Below are positions 22,928 to 29,688 of a stretch of DNA of 35,857 nt, piece after piece. The position numbers and the translations under genes were made by a program. The stretch is taken from the NCBI GenBank assembly GCA_016290195.1, contig JAEETF010000029.1, forward strand, positions 1 to 35,857. Direction: 5' to 3'. The DNA comes from Bacilli bacterium (lineage in GTDB: Bacteria; Bacillota_I; Bacilli_A; RF39; UBA660). The number at the start of each line of letters is the position of its first letter. The stretch's first letter is position 1. The notes beneath the pieces are model-generated. The model was given only the letters and a program-made list of their open reading frames with translations. It had not been told where the DNA came from and ran no database searches.

Positions 22928-24384
22928 TATTTTACCTCCTTTGCAATTTGATTTTTATAAGGCATTGCACTTTCTAAGGCATAAGCAATATTAAGTACTT
23001 TTTCATCTTCGTAGCAATTACCTGTAATATTAACTCCAACAGGAAGATTATCAATAAATCCATTTGGAATAGTAATTGATGGGAATCCGCCAAAGTTTCC
23101 AACTTGTAGATGTTCTTCTAATACAGCTGTATTTTCATCTAGAATATCAAGTGAACCATCTAAGTGTTTAGCAGGACCACTTCCTACTGGCATAATTACA
23201 GCATCATATTTCTTATATAAATCTTTCCATGCATCAACTAAAAGTCTTCTAACTCTTTGAGCATTATAGAAATATCTATCTTTATTTTGAGCTTGAAGGA
23301 CATAAGATCCAATTACAAAACGACGTTTAATAAGCGGAGAAAAACCTTTAGTACGATAATTTTTCATCATATCAATATAGTTGTCTCCTTCTGCTCTAGG
23401 CCCAAAGATAATACCTGTTAAGTTAGACATGTTTGAAGTTGCTTCAGCACATGAAATAACAACATAAACAGATGGAAGAGCATTTAATAGTGTCTGATCA
23501 ATTGATACTTCATCAACAGTCATACCAAGTTCTTTGCATTTTTCTACTGTTTTCATAAAGTTTTCAAGATGTTCTTTTAGTTCTTTAGAAGCATGTGGAT
23601 AATTCTTAATATCACATATTTCTTTAACATAGCATAATTTTTTACCTTTAACATCACCAGTTAAAGCTTTTTCAAGATTAATTTTACTAGAATCCCAGCT
23701 AGTCATATCATTTTTATCGATACCCTTCATGTTGTCAACAACAATTGCGGCATCTTCAACACAACGAGATAGTACACCACAGTGATCAAGACTACTAGCA
23801 AATGGGAAAAGTCCATAACGAGATATCATACCATATGTTGGTTTATATCCAACAATACCACAATAAGCAGCAGGTTTTCTAATAGAATCTCCTGTATCAG
23901 ATCCTGTTGCATATGGATAGACACCGGCAGCTACGGCAGCAGCAGATCCAGCACTAGATCCAGCACACATTCTTGTATGATCCCATGGATTAGTTACAAT
24001 ACCAGTATGACCTGTTGTTCCTGTTCCACCCATACCAAATTCATCCATAACTGTTTTGTTAACTGGTACTGCTCCTGCTTTATCAAGATTTTCAATTGAT
24101 GTTGCAGTAAAGAATGGTACATAATCTTTTAAAGTATTACTAGATCCTGTACTTAATATACCTTTAGTACTATAGTTATCTTTAATTCCATAAGGAATAC
24201 CAGATAGAATATTATCTGTTACTTTTCCCTCTTTAGCATCATCCAAAATAGTTACAAATGCATTACAAGATTCTTGTACTTCATGACTTCTTTTTAGAGA
24301 TTCTTTAATAAGCTCAGCACTAGTTACTTTACCATCTTTCAAATCTTTATGTATTTCTTTTAAAGTTTTAGTCATATATTCCAT
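22927..24384 (-). CDS. gatA: Asp/Glu-tRNA amidotransferase subunit A
   Basis: The start is ATG 24384 (MEYMTKTLKE), with GGTGG in the gatC end and the gatC TAA one base away. A longer frame up to 24480 would run through gatC. The 485-residue protein is an amidase-signature enzyme. It has GIPYGIKDNY (Lys68), CAGSSAGSAAAVAAG (Ser143) and GSDTGDSIRKPA (Ser167), the Lys-cisSer-Ser triad that hydrolyses glutamine to supply ammonia. The usual SDTGGS reads SDTGDS here, one Gly to Asp change beside the nucleophile. Ammonia passes to GatB. Translation is probably coupled with gatC and gatB. Confidence 0.96.
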   Translation of the reverse strand: MEYMTKTLKEIHKDLKDGKVTSAELIKESLKRSHEVQESCNAFVTILDDAKEGKVTDNILSGIPYGIKDNYSTKGILSTGSSNTLKDYVPFFTATSIENLDKAGAVPVNKTVMDEFGMGGTGTTGHTGIVTNPWDHTRMCAGSSAGSAAAVAAGVYPYATGSDTGDSIRKPAAYCGIVGYKPTYGMISRYGLFPFASSLDHCGVLSRCVEDAAIVVDNMKGIDKNDMTSWDSSKINLEKALTGDVKGKKLCYVKEICDIKNYPHASKELKEHLENFMKTVEKCKELGMTVDEVSIDQTLLNALPSVYVVISCAEATSNMSNLTGIIFGPRAEGDNYIDMMKNYRTKGFSPLIKRRFVIGSYVLQAQNKDRYFYNAQRVRRLLVDAWKDLYKKYDAVIMPVGSGPAKHLDGSLDILDENTAVLEEHLQVGNFGGFPSITIPNGFIDNLPVGVNITGNCYEDEKVLNIAYALESAMPYKNQIAKEVK

Positions 24385-24385
24385 A

Positions 24386-24679
24386 TTATCCCACCACCTT
24401 TGGTACTTGTACTTCTCTTTCATTGTAATCATCACAGTTTTGTAATAATTCTTCAATTGGTACTGATTCTTCAGCCACATCTTCTCTTAATTCATATTCA
24501 AAATCATCTAGACAATGTGACATTGGTTCTACTTCTTTAATATTTGGTATTTCATTAATCAAATCAATATTTTTATCAATGATTTCAAATTCATCTAATA
24601 CCATTTTATTTTCTTCTTCTGTAAGCCCAATTAAAAGCTTATCTGCATAGTCATCTACCATTTCTTTTGTAAATTTCAT
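24386..24679 (-). CDS. gatC: Asp/Glu-tRNA amidotransferase subunit C
   Basis: ATG at 24679 follows AAGGAGG. The 97-residue protein has the GatC helices (FTKEMVDDYADKLLIGLTEEEN, then the loop NEIPNIKEVEPMSH) and the tail LREDVAEESVPIEELLQNCDD, which wraps GatA in known structures. It stabilises the GatA-GatB complex. It is the first protein gene after tRNA-Asn; a strong terminator lies between (24699-24723) with no clear second promoter before the gene. Confidence 0.95.
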   Translation of the reverse strand: MKFTKEMVDDYADKLLIGLTEEENKMVLDEFEIIDKNIDLINEIPNIKEVEPMSHCLDDFEYELREDVAEESVPIEELLQNCDDYNEREVQVPKVVG

Positions 24680-24698
24680 ACTATTCCTCCTTTATAAC

Positions 24699-24723
24699 AA
24701 AAAACAAGTCCCTTAGGACTTGT
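24699..24723 (-). terminator. Terminator between tRNA-Asn and gatC
   Basis: On the minus strand ACAAGTCC-TAAG-GGACTTGT (24704-24723) is a perfect eight-base stem with a four-base loop, followed by TTTTTG. It sits 11 bases after the tRNA-Asn end and 20 bases before gatC. Transcription into gatCAB-aspS must read through it, unless a promoter I could not see exists. Confidence 0.85.
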
Positions 24724-24733
24724 AATTATCTTA

Positions 24734-24809
24734 TGGCGCCTGATGTAGGACTCGAACCTACGACCTATCGGTTAACAGCCGAGTGCTCTACCGACTGAGC
24801 TAATCAAGC
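24734..24809 (-). tRNA. tRNA-Asn (GTT anticodon)
   Basis: On the minus strand acceptor arms GCTTGAT and ATCAGGC pair with one T-G wobble; the discriminator is G and CCA is encoded, 76 bases in all. The D arm has TAGCTCAGTCGGTAGAGC. The anticodon loop CTGTTAA gives GTT, and the T arm is GTAGG-TTCGAGT-CCTAC. The gene lies inside the T-box-controlled unit. Confidence 0.96.
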
Positions 24810-24821
24810 ATATTATAATTA

Positions 24822-25046
24822 TTCGCCCTAATCATGGGACGAAATATTCCGCGGTGCCACCCAAATTGTCATCTTATGACCACTTATGGAACCTATAACG
24901 GGGTTTAACCGGTTTATCCTACTATTAATTTCAGTAAACAACTCCGTGGTGTTCTTCATATTAGCCACAATGTCAGTTCCCACCATCCTGACTCTCTATA
25001 AATAGAATCTAATATTACTTTTCCACATCGCAGTCTTTAAATGACT
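24822..25046 (-). ncRNA. T-box riboswitch leader for Asn-tRNA supply
   Basis: On the minus strand the 14-base T-box (GGGTGGCACCGCGG, complement of 24849-24862) is unmistakable. Upstream are stem I features: AGAGAG and GGTGGGAAC blocks near 24980-25000, and the specifier region GAAGAACACCACGG near 24945-24957. There an AAC triplet (24951-24953) overlaps a GAA triplet. AAC fits tRNA-Asn, and the antiterminator UGGC pairs with GCCA, the exact 3' end of the adjacent tRNA-Asn. A terminator-like hairpin TTCGTCC/GGGCGAA spans 24822-24843, but TAATTATAAT follows instead of a U run. Uncharged tRNA-Asn should raise expression of the tRNA, gatCAB and aspS. Confidence 0.9.
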
Positions 25047-25052
25047 GTTTTA

Positions 25053-25081
25053 AGTATATAACAACAGCCTTTAATTGTCAA
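25053..25081 (-). promoter_or_regulatory. Promoter of the T-box/tRNA-Asn/gatCAB/aspS unit
   Basis: The minus strand shows consensus TTGACA (25076-25081), a 17-base spacer and TATACT (25053-25058). The predicted start is near 25046. Upstream is an A/T-run (25086-25100) that may act as an UP element or a weak terminator of the preceding gene. Confidence 0.8.
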
Positions 25082-25100
25082 TTGTTTTTATATAAAAAAA

Positions 25101-25304
25101 CTAATTTCTAGATATAAAAATGGATAGTAACATTAAAACAATACCAATTGTTGCATATATACATTCTAATCGTTTAATAATAAATTTTATATATTCTGAA
25201 AAACTATATCCAATAGTCAATAAATTTAAATAACTAATTATATAAACAAAACCAATAACTGTTAACCCAAACCCTACTAAGAATAAAGTAATTCTAGCAA
25301 ACAT
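25101..25304 (-). CDS. Small two-helix membrane protein (67 aa)
   Basis: ATG at 25304 follows TAGGTGGT. Two membrane helices are clear: ITLFLVGFGLTVIGFVYIISYLN (about 5-27) and ECIYATIGIVLMLLSIFI (about 47-64). A linker with YSFSEYIKFIIKRL joins them. The size and layout resemble conserved small membrane proteins of Bacillota, but I cannot name the family. It is divergent from uppP. Confidence 0.65.
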   Translation of the reverse strand: MFARITLFLVGFGLTVIGFVYIISYLNLLTIGYSFSEYIKFIIKRLECIYATIGIVLMLLSIFISRN

Positions 25305-25388
25305 AGTACCACCTATTTAATTTTATACATTTGATTTATTTTTATTTATTAATTTAAAAAAATAGTATATAATTAGTTAGGTGATAAT

Positions 25389-26201
25389 ATGTTATTAGAT
25401 TTATTAAAATATTTATTTTTAGGATTAGTTCAAGGTATTACTGAACCAATACCAGTTTCATCTAGTGGTCATCTTCTTATTTTTAAAAATATTATTGACT
25501 TAAAAGTAGATTTTGAAATACTAGCTACTATTACTAATTTTGGTAGTTTACTAGCAATTACACTTCTTTATTGGAAGCAAATCGTTTCATTATTTAAAAG
25601 TTTCTTTGGCTATTTAACTACTAAAAAAGAAGAATATAAAAAGGAATATAATTATGCTTGGATGATTGTAGTTGCTACTATACCAGCTGGTATTATGGGT
25701 ATTGTTGTTTCTAAACTTAAGTTATTTGATACTCTTGAAAAAAATATTAAATTTGTAGGGGCAACACTTTTAGTTACTGCTTTATTCTTATTTTTAATTC
25801 GTAATATTAAAGGTAAAAAAGATAAACATGATATTAAAATTAAAGATGCAATTGTAGTTGGATTATTCCAAGTAATTGCCTTACTTCCAGGTATTAGTAG
25901 AAGTGGTGCAACTATTGTTGGGGGTATGACTAGAGATTTAAAACGTACTACAGCATTTGATTTTTCATTCATCTTATATATTCCTGTTTCTATTGGTACT
26001 TCACTTTTAGGAATTAAAGATTTACTTAGTAGTCATTTGAGTACTCAAGAATGGATTTTCTATATTCTTGCTGCATTTGTAGCATTTATTGGAACTATTG
26101 TTGCTACAAAATGGTTTAGAAAAATTGTTAAAGAAGGAAAACTTATTTACTTTGTTGTATATTGTGCAATTGTTGGACTTGCAGTACTTATATTTTTATA
26201 A
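25389..26201 (+). CDS. uppP: Undecaprenyl-diphosphatase (BacA/UppP)
   Basis: ATG at 25389 follows AGGTGAT; TATAAT at 25368-25373 lies upstream with a poor -35. The 270-residue membrane protein carries both family signatures: ITEPIPVSSSGHLL (Glu19, Ser24-26, His28) and ALLPGISRSGATI (Arg171), with seven to eight helices. It removes one phosphate from undecaprenyl diphosphate outside the membrane, restoring the C55-P carrier used by the phosphoglycosyl transferase at 4619 and for peptidoglycan, and gives bacitracin tolerance in known cases. The usual FLP before the SSSGH is IPV here, a common variation. Confidence 0.96.
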   Translation: MLLDLLKYLFLGLVQGITEPIPVSSSGHLLIFKNIIDLKVDFEILATITNFGSLLAITLLYWKQIVSLFKSFFGYLTTKKEEYKKEYNYAWMIVVATIPAGIMGIVVSKLKLFDTLEKNIKFVGATLLVTALFLFLIRNIKGKKDKHDIKIKDAIVVGLFQVIALLPGISRSGATIVGGMTRDLKRTTAFDFSFILYIPVSIGTSLLGIKDLLSSHLSTQEWIFYILAAFVAFIGTIVATKWFRKIVKEGKLIYFVVYCAIVGLAVLIFL

Positions 26202-26204
26202 AAT

Positions 26205-26227
26205 AAAACGAGATTAAATCTCGTTTT
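26205..26227. terminator. Bidirectional terminator between uppP and the PH-domain gene
   Basis: AAAACGAGAT (26205-26214) pairs with ATCTCGTTTT (26218-26227) around a three-base loop. The minus-strand stop codon (26214-26216) falls in the loop. Confidence 0.85.
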
Positions 26228-26567
26228 TATTTTCTTCCATTTTATTTTCAAGTTGTTTTGGCATTAATAAATCATTTAACATTCTTCTTGCATTTTCAGG
26301 ATCTTTTAAATTTTTTAAAGTAATAATTTTACCATCACTTTTTTTAATATAAATAGTACCTACTTTTATAAGTCTTTGATATAAACTTTCTACTAAGCTT
26401 ACACTTTTTAAATCTGATAGTTTTATAATAGTAGTATTTCTATTTAAAAAACCTTCTTTAATTATTAATTCATCATTACTTATTTCATAAATAGTAGCTG
26501 TTAAACTAATAATACGATTAATTAAACCATATGATGAAGCTTGCCATATTATTTTATTTTCTTCCAT
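26214..26567 (-). CDS. Bacterial PH-domain protein (117 aa)
   Basis: ATG at 26567 follows AAGTGAT. The core (about 5-105) fits bPH_2/DUF304-type domains: IIWQASSYGLINRI, YEISNDELIIKEGFLNRNTTIIKLSDLKSVSLVES, then LYQRLIKVGTIYIKKSDG and KNLKDPENARRMLNDLL. The QRLIKVGTI motif is strongly characteristic. The family usually sits as a membrane-linked module, but no helix is present here and the last 20 residues are charged (LENKMEENKNEI). The ligand and role are unknown. It is a single gene convergent with uppP. Confidence 0.8.
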   Translation of the reverse strand: MEENKIIWQASSYGLINRIISLTATIYEISNDELIIKEGFLNRNTTIIKLSDLKSVSLVESLYQRLIKVGTIYIKKSDGKIITLKNLKDPENARRMLNDLLMPKQLENKMEENKNEI

Positions 26568-26623
26568 ATTATCACTTCCATACTAAGTATATCATAAATT
26601 TTTAATTGTATAAATAATTATGT

Positions 26624-26652
26624 TTGTGAACATGATAATAATATGTTATACT
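26624..26652 (+). promoter_or_regulatory. Promoter for the DUF5698/DUF2179 gene
   Basis: TTGTGA (26624-26629), a 17-base spacer and TATACT (26647-26652) lie about 20 bases before ATG 26673. Confidence 0.65.
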
Positions 26653-26672
26653 TAAAATAGCGAGGCGATTAT

Positions 26673-27182
26673 ATGACATTATTTTTATTATGTTTAAAAA
26701 TTTTTTGTGCACGTATAATGGATGTTTCTTTAGGTACTCTTCGAACTTTAATGACTGTCAAAGGTAAGATTATCTATGCCGCTATTATTGGTTTTGTTGA
26801 AATATGTATTTGGTTTACTATTGTTAGAGAAGCTTTAAATACTGATGAAACTAGTATATTTATTATGGTTGCATACGCTGGTGGATATGCTACTGGAACA
26901 CTTTTTGGAGGCTTAATTTCTAAAGTTCTTATTAAAGGAAATCTTGGAGTACAAGTTATTACTAAAAATATTGATTTAATAAAAGCAATTAGAGATGCTG
27001 GATATGCAGTTTCTGTAATGGATATCAAAGGACAAGATGAAAATATTGATAGATATATGCTTTATATTGAAATAAATAATCATAGTTTTGTAGAACTTAG
27101 AAATTTAATTGAAAAAAATGACAACAAGGCATTTCTTGTTGTCAATGAAACCAAATATGTTCAAAATGGATTTATTAAATAA
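26673..27182 (+). CDS. UPF0316 (DUF5698 plus DUF2179) membrane protein
   Basis: ATG at 26673 follows GAGGCGAT. The 169-residue protein has three N-terminal membrane helices (MTLFLLCLKIFCARIMDVSLGTLRT start, IGFVEICIWFTIVREAL, AGGYATGTLFGGLI). The C-terminal DUF2179 domain (about 90-165) reads NLGVQVITKN, IRDAGYAVSVMDIKGQDENIDRYMLYIEIN and IEKNDNKAFLVVNETKYVQNGFIK. This is the UPF0316 order seen in YebE-like proteins. The function is not known to me; DUF2179 also ends YitT-type transporters. A perfect ten-base inverted repeat lies inside the gene (27119-27144). Confidence 0.85.
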   Translation: MTLFLLCLKIFCARIMDVSLGTLRTLMTVKGKIIYAAIIGFVEICIWFTIVREALNTDETSIFIMVAYAGGYATGTLFGGLISKVLIKGNLGVQVITKNIDLIKAIRDAGYAVSVMDIKGQDENIDRYMLYIEINNHSFVELRNLIEKNDNKAFLVVNETKYVQNGFIK

Positions 27183-28400
27183 TTATTTAATATTATATGA
27201 AATATTTTGATTAAAGAATAATTCATCACTTTGAATTATTTTTTTTATACCTGTTTTTTCAGAATAATAGGCAACATAATTATCCTTTTTAAAATACATA
27301 TAATCATCTTTATATTTAATAGAATTAATATCCTCAATATCAAATAAATAATTCTTAATATTTGGAGTATATTTATTACTCTTATAAATACTATAATAAT
27401 CACCATTTTTATTAAATGTATATATATAATTATTTACTTCATCTATATAAGTATTTTTATCTATTTTCTTACGATAATCATTAAATATAAATATTGGTTT
27501 TTCATTAATAATTTGGGATGTACTAACTTTACTCCACTCTTTATCTTCATAAATCATTACATCTCTAGTTAAATTACCAATTATATCAATAACCATATCT
27601 TCAAGAGAAATTTTATATTGAATTTTATTTTCTAAATCAAATAAATATACCATATCGTTATTAAAACCTTGAATATATGAAGTAAAAGATATTGGTTTTT
27701 CAAGTTTCATAATTTCTTTTTTACTATTATTTAAATTTATTATATATATTGTTTTAAATTCATAATTTTCATCATAATTAGGTATCATATAATAATTCTC
27801 AGTAAAAACACCTAAATTTTTAGTATATTTATCATTATCAAATATTTTAATTTCATTTACTTTTTTATCAATATTAATAATTCCTCTATAGCTTTCAAAT
27901 GAAAAAGTATTATTAATATTATCTAAGTAAATATTAAACATATCATGTTTTTCTATTTCACTATCATCATTAAATTGTTTAAAATCATAACTTCCTATAT
28001 TATTTAAAAATGCATCAATATTACCATCTTTCTCCATATTGTGATAATAATATTCTTTATTCCCATCACTACATGTTAAATCAAATATAACTCCTTTATC
28101 TTTAAATAAAGGTAATATACATTCTTTTTCTTCATCTTTATATGTTTTTAAGTTATATATTATTCTTTCACCAAAATACTCATCTTCAAATTGATATGAA
28201 TACATAATATCATTATGAATAATATTTATATAATAAGTATTTGGTATTTTTTTATTATAATCGATATTAATAGAATACTTACCATGTTCTGTATCTATAT
28301 CATAATTTATTTCAAATTTTTTATGACTACAACTGATTATAAATTGAATAAAAACAAATAGAAAAATAACAATAATTAAACAAACTACCTTTTTATGCAT
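27183..28400 (-). CDS. Large predicted lipoprotein (405 aa)
   Basis: ATG at 28400 is two bases after the upstream gene's stop. Residues 1-24 are a signal ending in lipobox FIISC (Cys24), so a surface lipoprotein is predicted. The mature part is Asn/Asp/Tyr-rich and beta-rich. Recurring short stretches (YYMIPNYDENYEF, YIYTFNKNGDYYSIY, YMYFKKDNYVAYYSEKTGI) look like blades of a propeller, but no family is recognised. It ends at the base next to the convergent gene's stop at 27182, with no terminator between. It probably forms an operon with the PH-domain gene. Confidence 0.7.
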   Translation of the reverse strand: MHKKVVCLIIVIFLFVFIQFIISCSHKKFEINYDIDTEHGKYSINIDYNKKIPNTYYINIIHNDIMYSYQFEDEYFGERIIYNLKTYKDEEKECILPLFKDKGVIFDLTCSDGNKEYYYHNMEKDGNIDAFLNNIGSYDFKQFNDDSEIEKHDMFNIYLDNINNTFSFESYRGIINIDKKVNEIKIFDNDKYTKNLGVFTENYYMIPNYDENYEFKTIYIINLNNSKKEIMKLEKPISFTSYIQGFNNDMVYLFDLENKIQYKISLEDMVIDIIGNLTRDVMIYEDKEWSKVSTSQIINEKPIFIFNDYRKKIDKNTYIDEVNNYIYTFNKNGDYYSIYKSNKYTPNIKNYLFDIEDINSIKYKDDYMYFKKDNYVAYYSEKTGIKKIIQSDELFFNQNISYNIK

Positions 28401-28402
28401 AA

Positions 28403-28852
28403 CTAAACTCGATTCTTATAACTATTTAAACCATATTTTTTCTTTTCACGCATCATATATTCAGTAATGTTAGTTTCAATAATATCACTAGCTTTTTTCT
28501 GAATTTTTGATAATACAATAAACTCTTTTGCTGTATCGATATAAATTTTAGTCCAAAAAATACCACTCTTAACTTTAAGGTCATTAAATAGATCTGGTGT
28601 AACTGCTGTAAAAAAATATCCAAAAAGTAATCTTTTTTGTGCAAGTAAAATACGTCTATTAGTTAATACTACAACATTAGTTGCTATAAAATCTAATGTA
28701 TGTTCAGTTTTTTGACCTACAAAAGCAAAATTCACTTCTTCACCCGGATTTAAGTGTTTTTCAATTATCTTACAATGTGCTTTAAGTCGCCAGCCAATAG
28801 TTAATGGATACTGTCTTTTAAATGCCTTTACCATATCATACAATCTTCCCAT
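28403..28852 (-). CDS. Bacterial PH-domain (YokE-like) protein (149 aa)
   Basis: ATG at 28852 follows AAGGAGG. Residues 40-130 form a YokE-like PH domain (PF14470-type): HLNPGEEVNFAFVGQKTEHTLDF, then TNVVVLTNRRILLAQKRLLFGYFF, DLFNDLKVKSGIFWTKIYIDTAKEFIVL and the terminal helix KKASDIIETNITEYM. The VVLTNRRILL strand pair is the hallmark. The first 38 residues are basic and helical. There is no membrane helix. The role is unknown. It is the promoter-proximal gene of a two-gene unit with the large lipoprotein. Confidence 0.78.
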   Translation of the reverse strand: MGRLYDMVKAFKRQYPLTIGWRLKAHCKIIEKHLNPGEEVNFAFVGQKTEHTLDFIATNVVVLTNRRILLAQKRLLFGYFFTAVTPDLFNDLKVKSGIFWTKIYIDTAKEFIVLSKIQKKASDIIETNITEYMMREKKKYGLNSYKNRV

Positions 28853-28940
28853 AAAATCCTCCTTTTTACGAAAATATTACCTTTTAAGTAATTATTTATT
28901 CATATTTTATATTACAGTTAAAACTATTATTTCATTAATT

Positions 28941-28969
28941 TGTATAGTTTTTGTTAATAAAAATGTAAA
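28941..28969 (-). promoter_or_regulatory. Promoter for the PH-domain/lipoprotein operon
   Basis: The minus strand shows TTTACA (28964-28969), a 17-base spacer and TATACA (28941-28946). The leader would be about 80 bases. Confidence 0.5.
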
Positions 28970-29017
28970 CATTTATGCTCATCTTCATTATATATCAAAA
29001 TTAAAAAAAAGTATAGT

Positions 29018-29566
29018 TTATAAATGTTTAATCTTAGTTAAATCAAAATCATATATTATTGCTTCATTAGTAGCATCCCTTGTAATAACAACATTTTTTA
29101 AATTTTCATTTAAGCTTTCTAATGTCTTAATTGAAGCAATATTTTTTTCTAAACTAGCAATGCGTATCTTATCAATACCATTTTCTTTTAAATATGGGAT
29201 TAAAATTAATAGACCATTTAAAGCAAAATCATTTCCCCTATATTTTTCATCTATCTCATAAGAAATATCACCATAAAAAGTATCACTATACTCTGGTCGA
29301 TATGTTATTTCACCAATTTCAATAGGTAGTTTATGAAAATATAAAAAATAAGGTCCATCTATTGTAGCAACTGGTTTATATATATCTATAATATTATCAT
29401 TACCAATTAGAGTCCAATTCTTCATTTGTATTTTAGTTAATTCTGTTTCTAATTCAAAAATTTCTAACTCTATTTTTTCAATAAGTTCAAGATTAAATTC
29501 ATATCTTGCTTTTTTTAATTCCTCATACTTTTCATTCATAGCAGTATATATTTCTTTTTCTGTCAT
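29018..29566 (-). CDS. GNAT-like N-acetyltransferase (182 aa)
   Basis: The start is ATG 29566 (MTEKEIYTAM), with GGGGAT five bases upstream. An ATG at 29587 lies at or before the predicted transcription start. Residues 1-50 are a charged helical hairpin (EKYEELKKARYEFNLELIEKIELEIFE split by turns). The C-terminal GNAT part has ITYRPEYSDTFYGDISYEID (strands 3-4) and YRGNDFALNGLLILIPYL (about 109-126), where the acetyl-CoA loop usually is RGxGxA; here RGNDFA. The next helix is RIASLEKNIASIKTLESL, like the GNAT NxxSixxxEkl. The substrate is unknown, and the fused coiled coil is unusual. Confidence 0.7.
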   Translation of the reverse strand: MTEKEIYTAMNEKYEELKKARYEFNLELIEKIELEIFELETELTKIQMKNWTLIGNDNIIDIYKPVATIDGPYFLYFHKLPIEIGEITYRPEYSDTFYGDISYEIDEKYRGNDFALNGLLILIPYLKENGIDKIRIASLEKNIASIKTLESLNENLKNVVITRDATNEAIIYDFDLTKIKHL

Positions 29567-29591
29567 ATTAATCCCCATTTCATGCACGCAT

Positions 29592-29620
29592 ATAATACAA
29601 CAAAACTAAATAATCTTCAA
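29592..29620 (-). promoter_or_regulatory. Promoter for the GNAT gene
   Basis: The minus strand shows TTGAAG (29615-29620), a 17-base spacer and TATTAT (29592-29597). The predicted start near 29585 supports translation from 29566. Confidence 0.6.
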
Positions 29621-29629
29621 TACTTTATA

Positions 29630-29658
29630 TTTAAAATTTAATATACATATGTTATAAT
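29630..29658 (+). promoter_or_regulatory. Promoter for the two-domain glycosyltransferase
   Basis: TTTAAA (29630-29635), a 17-base spacer and TATAAT (29653-29658) are divergent from and only ten bases from the GNAT promoter. A GGGAT site precedes ATG 29689. Confidence 0.55.
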
Positions 29659-29688
29659 AATTACATAAAGAATGGTAAGGGATTTATT

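Noticed and set aside
23782-24099. Plus-strand 105-aa Ser/Thr-rich frame
   Set aside because: It is a shadow of gatA: low-complexity composition and no ribosome site.
24385-24480. N-terminal extension of GatA to 24480
   Set aside because: It overlaps the gatC coding region in another frame and adds residues not found in GatA; ATG 24384 has GGTGG and a coupled stop.
24812-24817. TATAAT just before tRNA-Asn as a separate tRNA promoter
   Set aside because: Its start would fall inside the tRNA and no -35 box is at the right distance.
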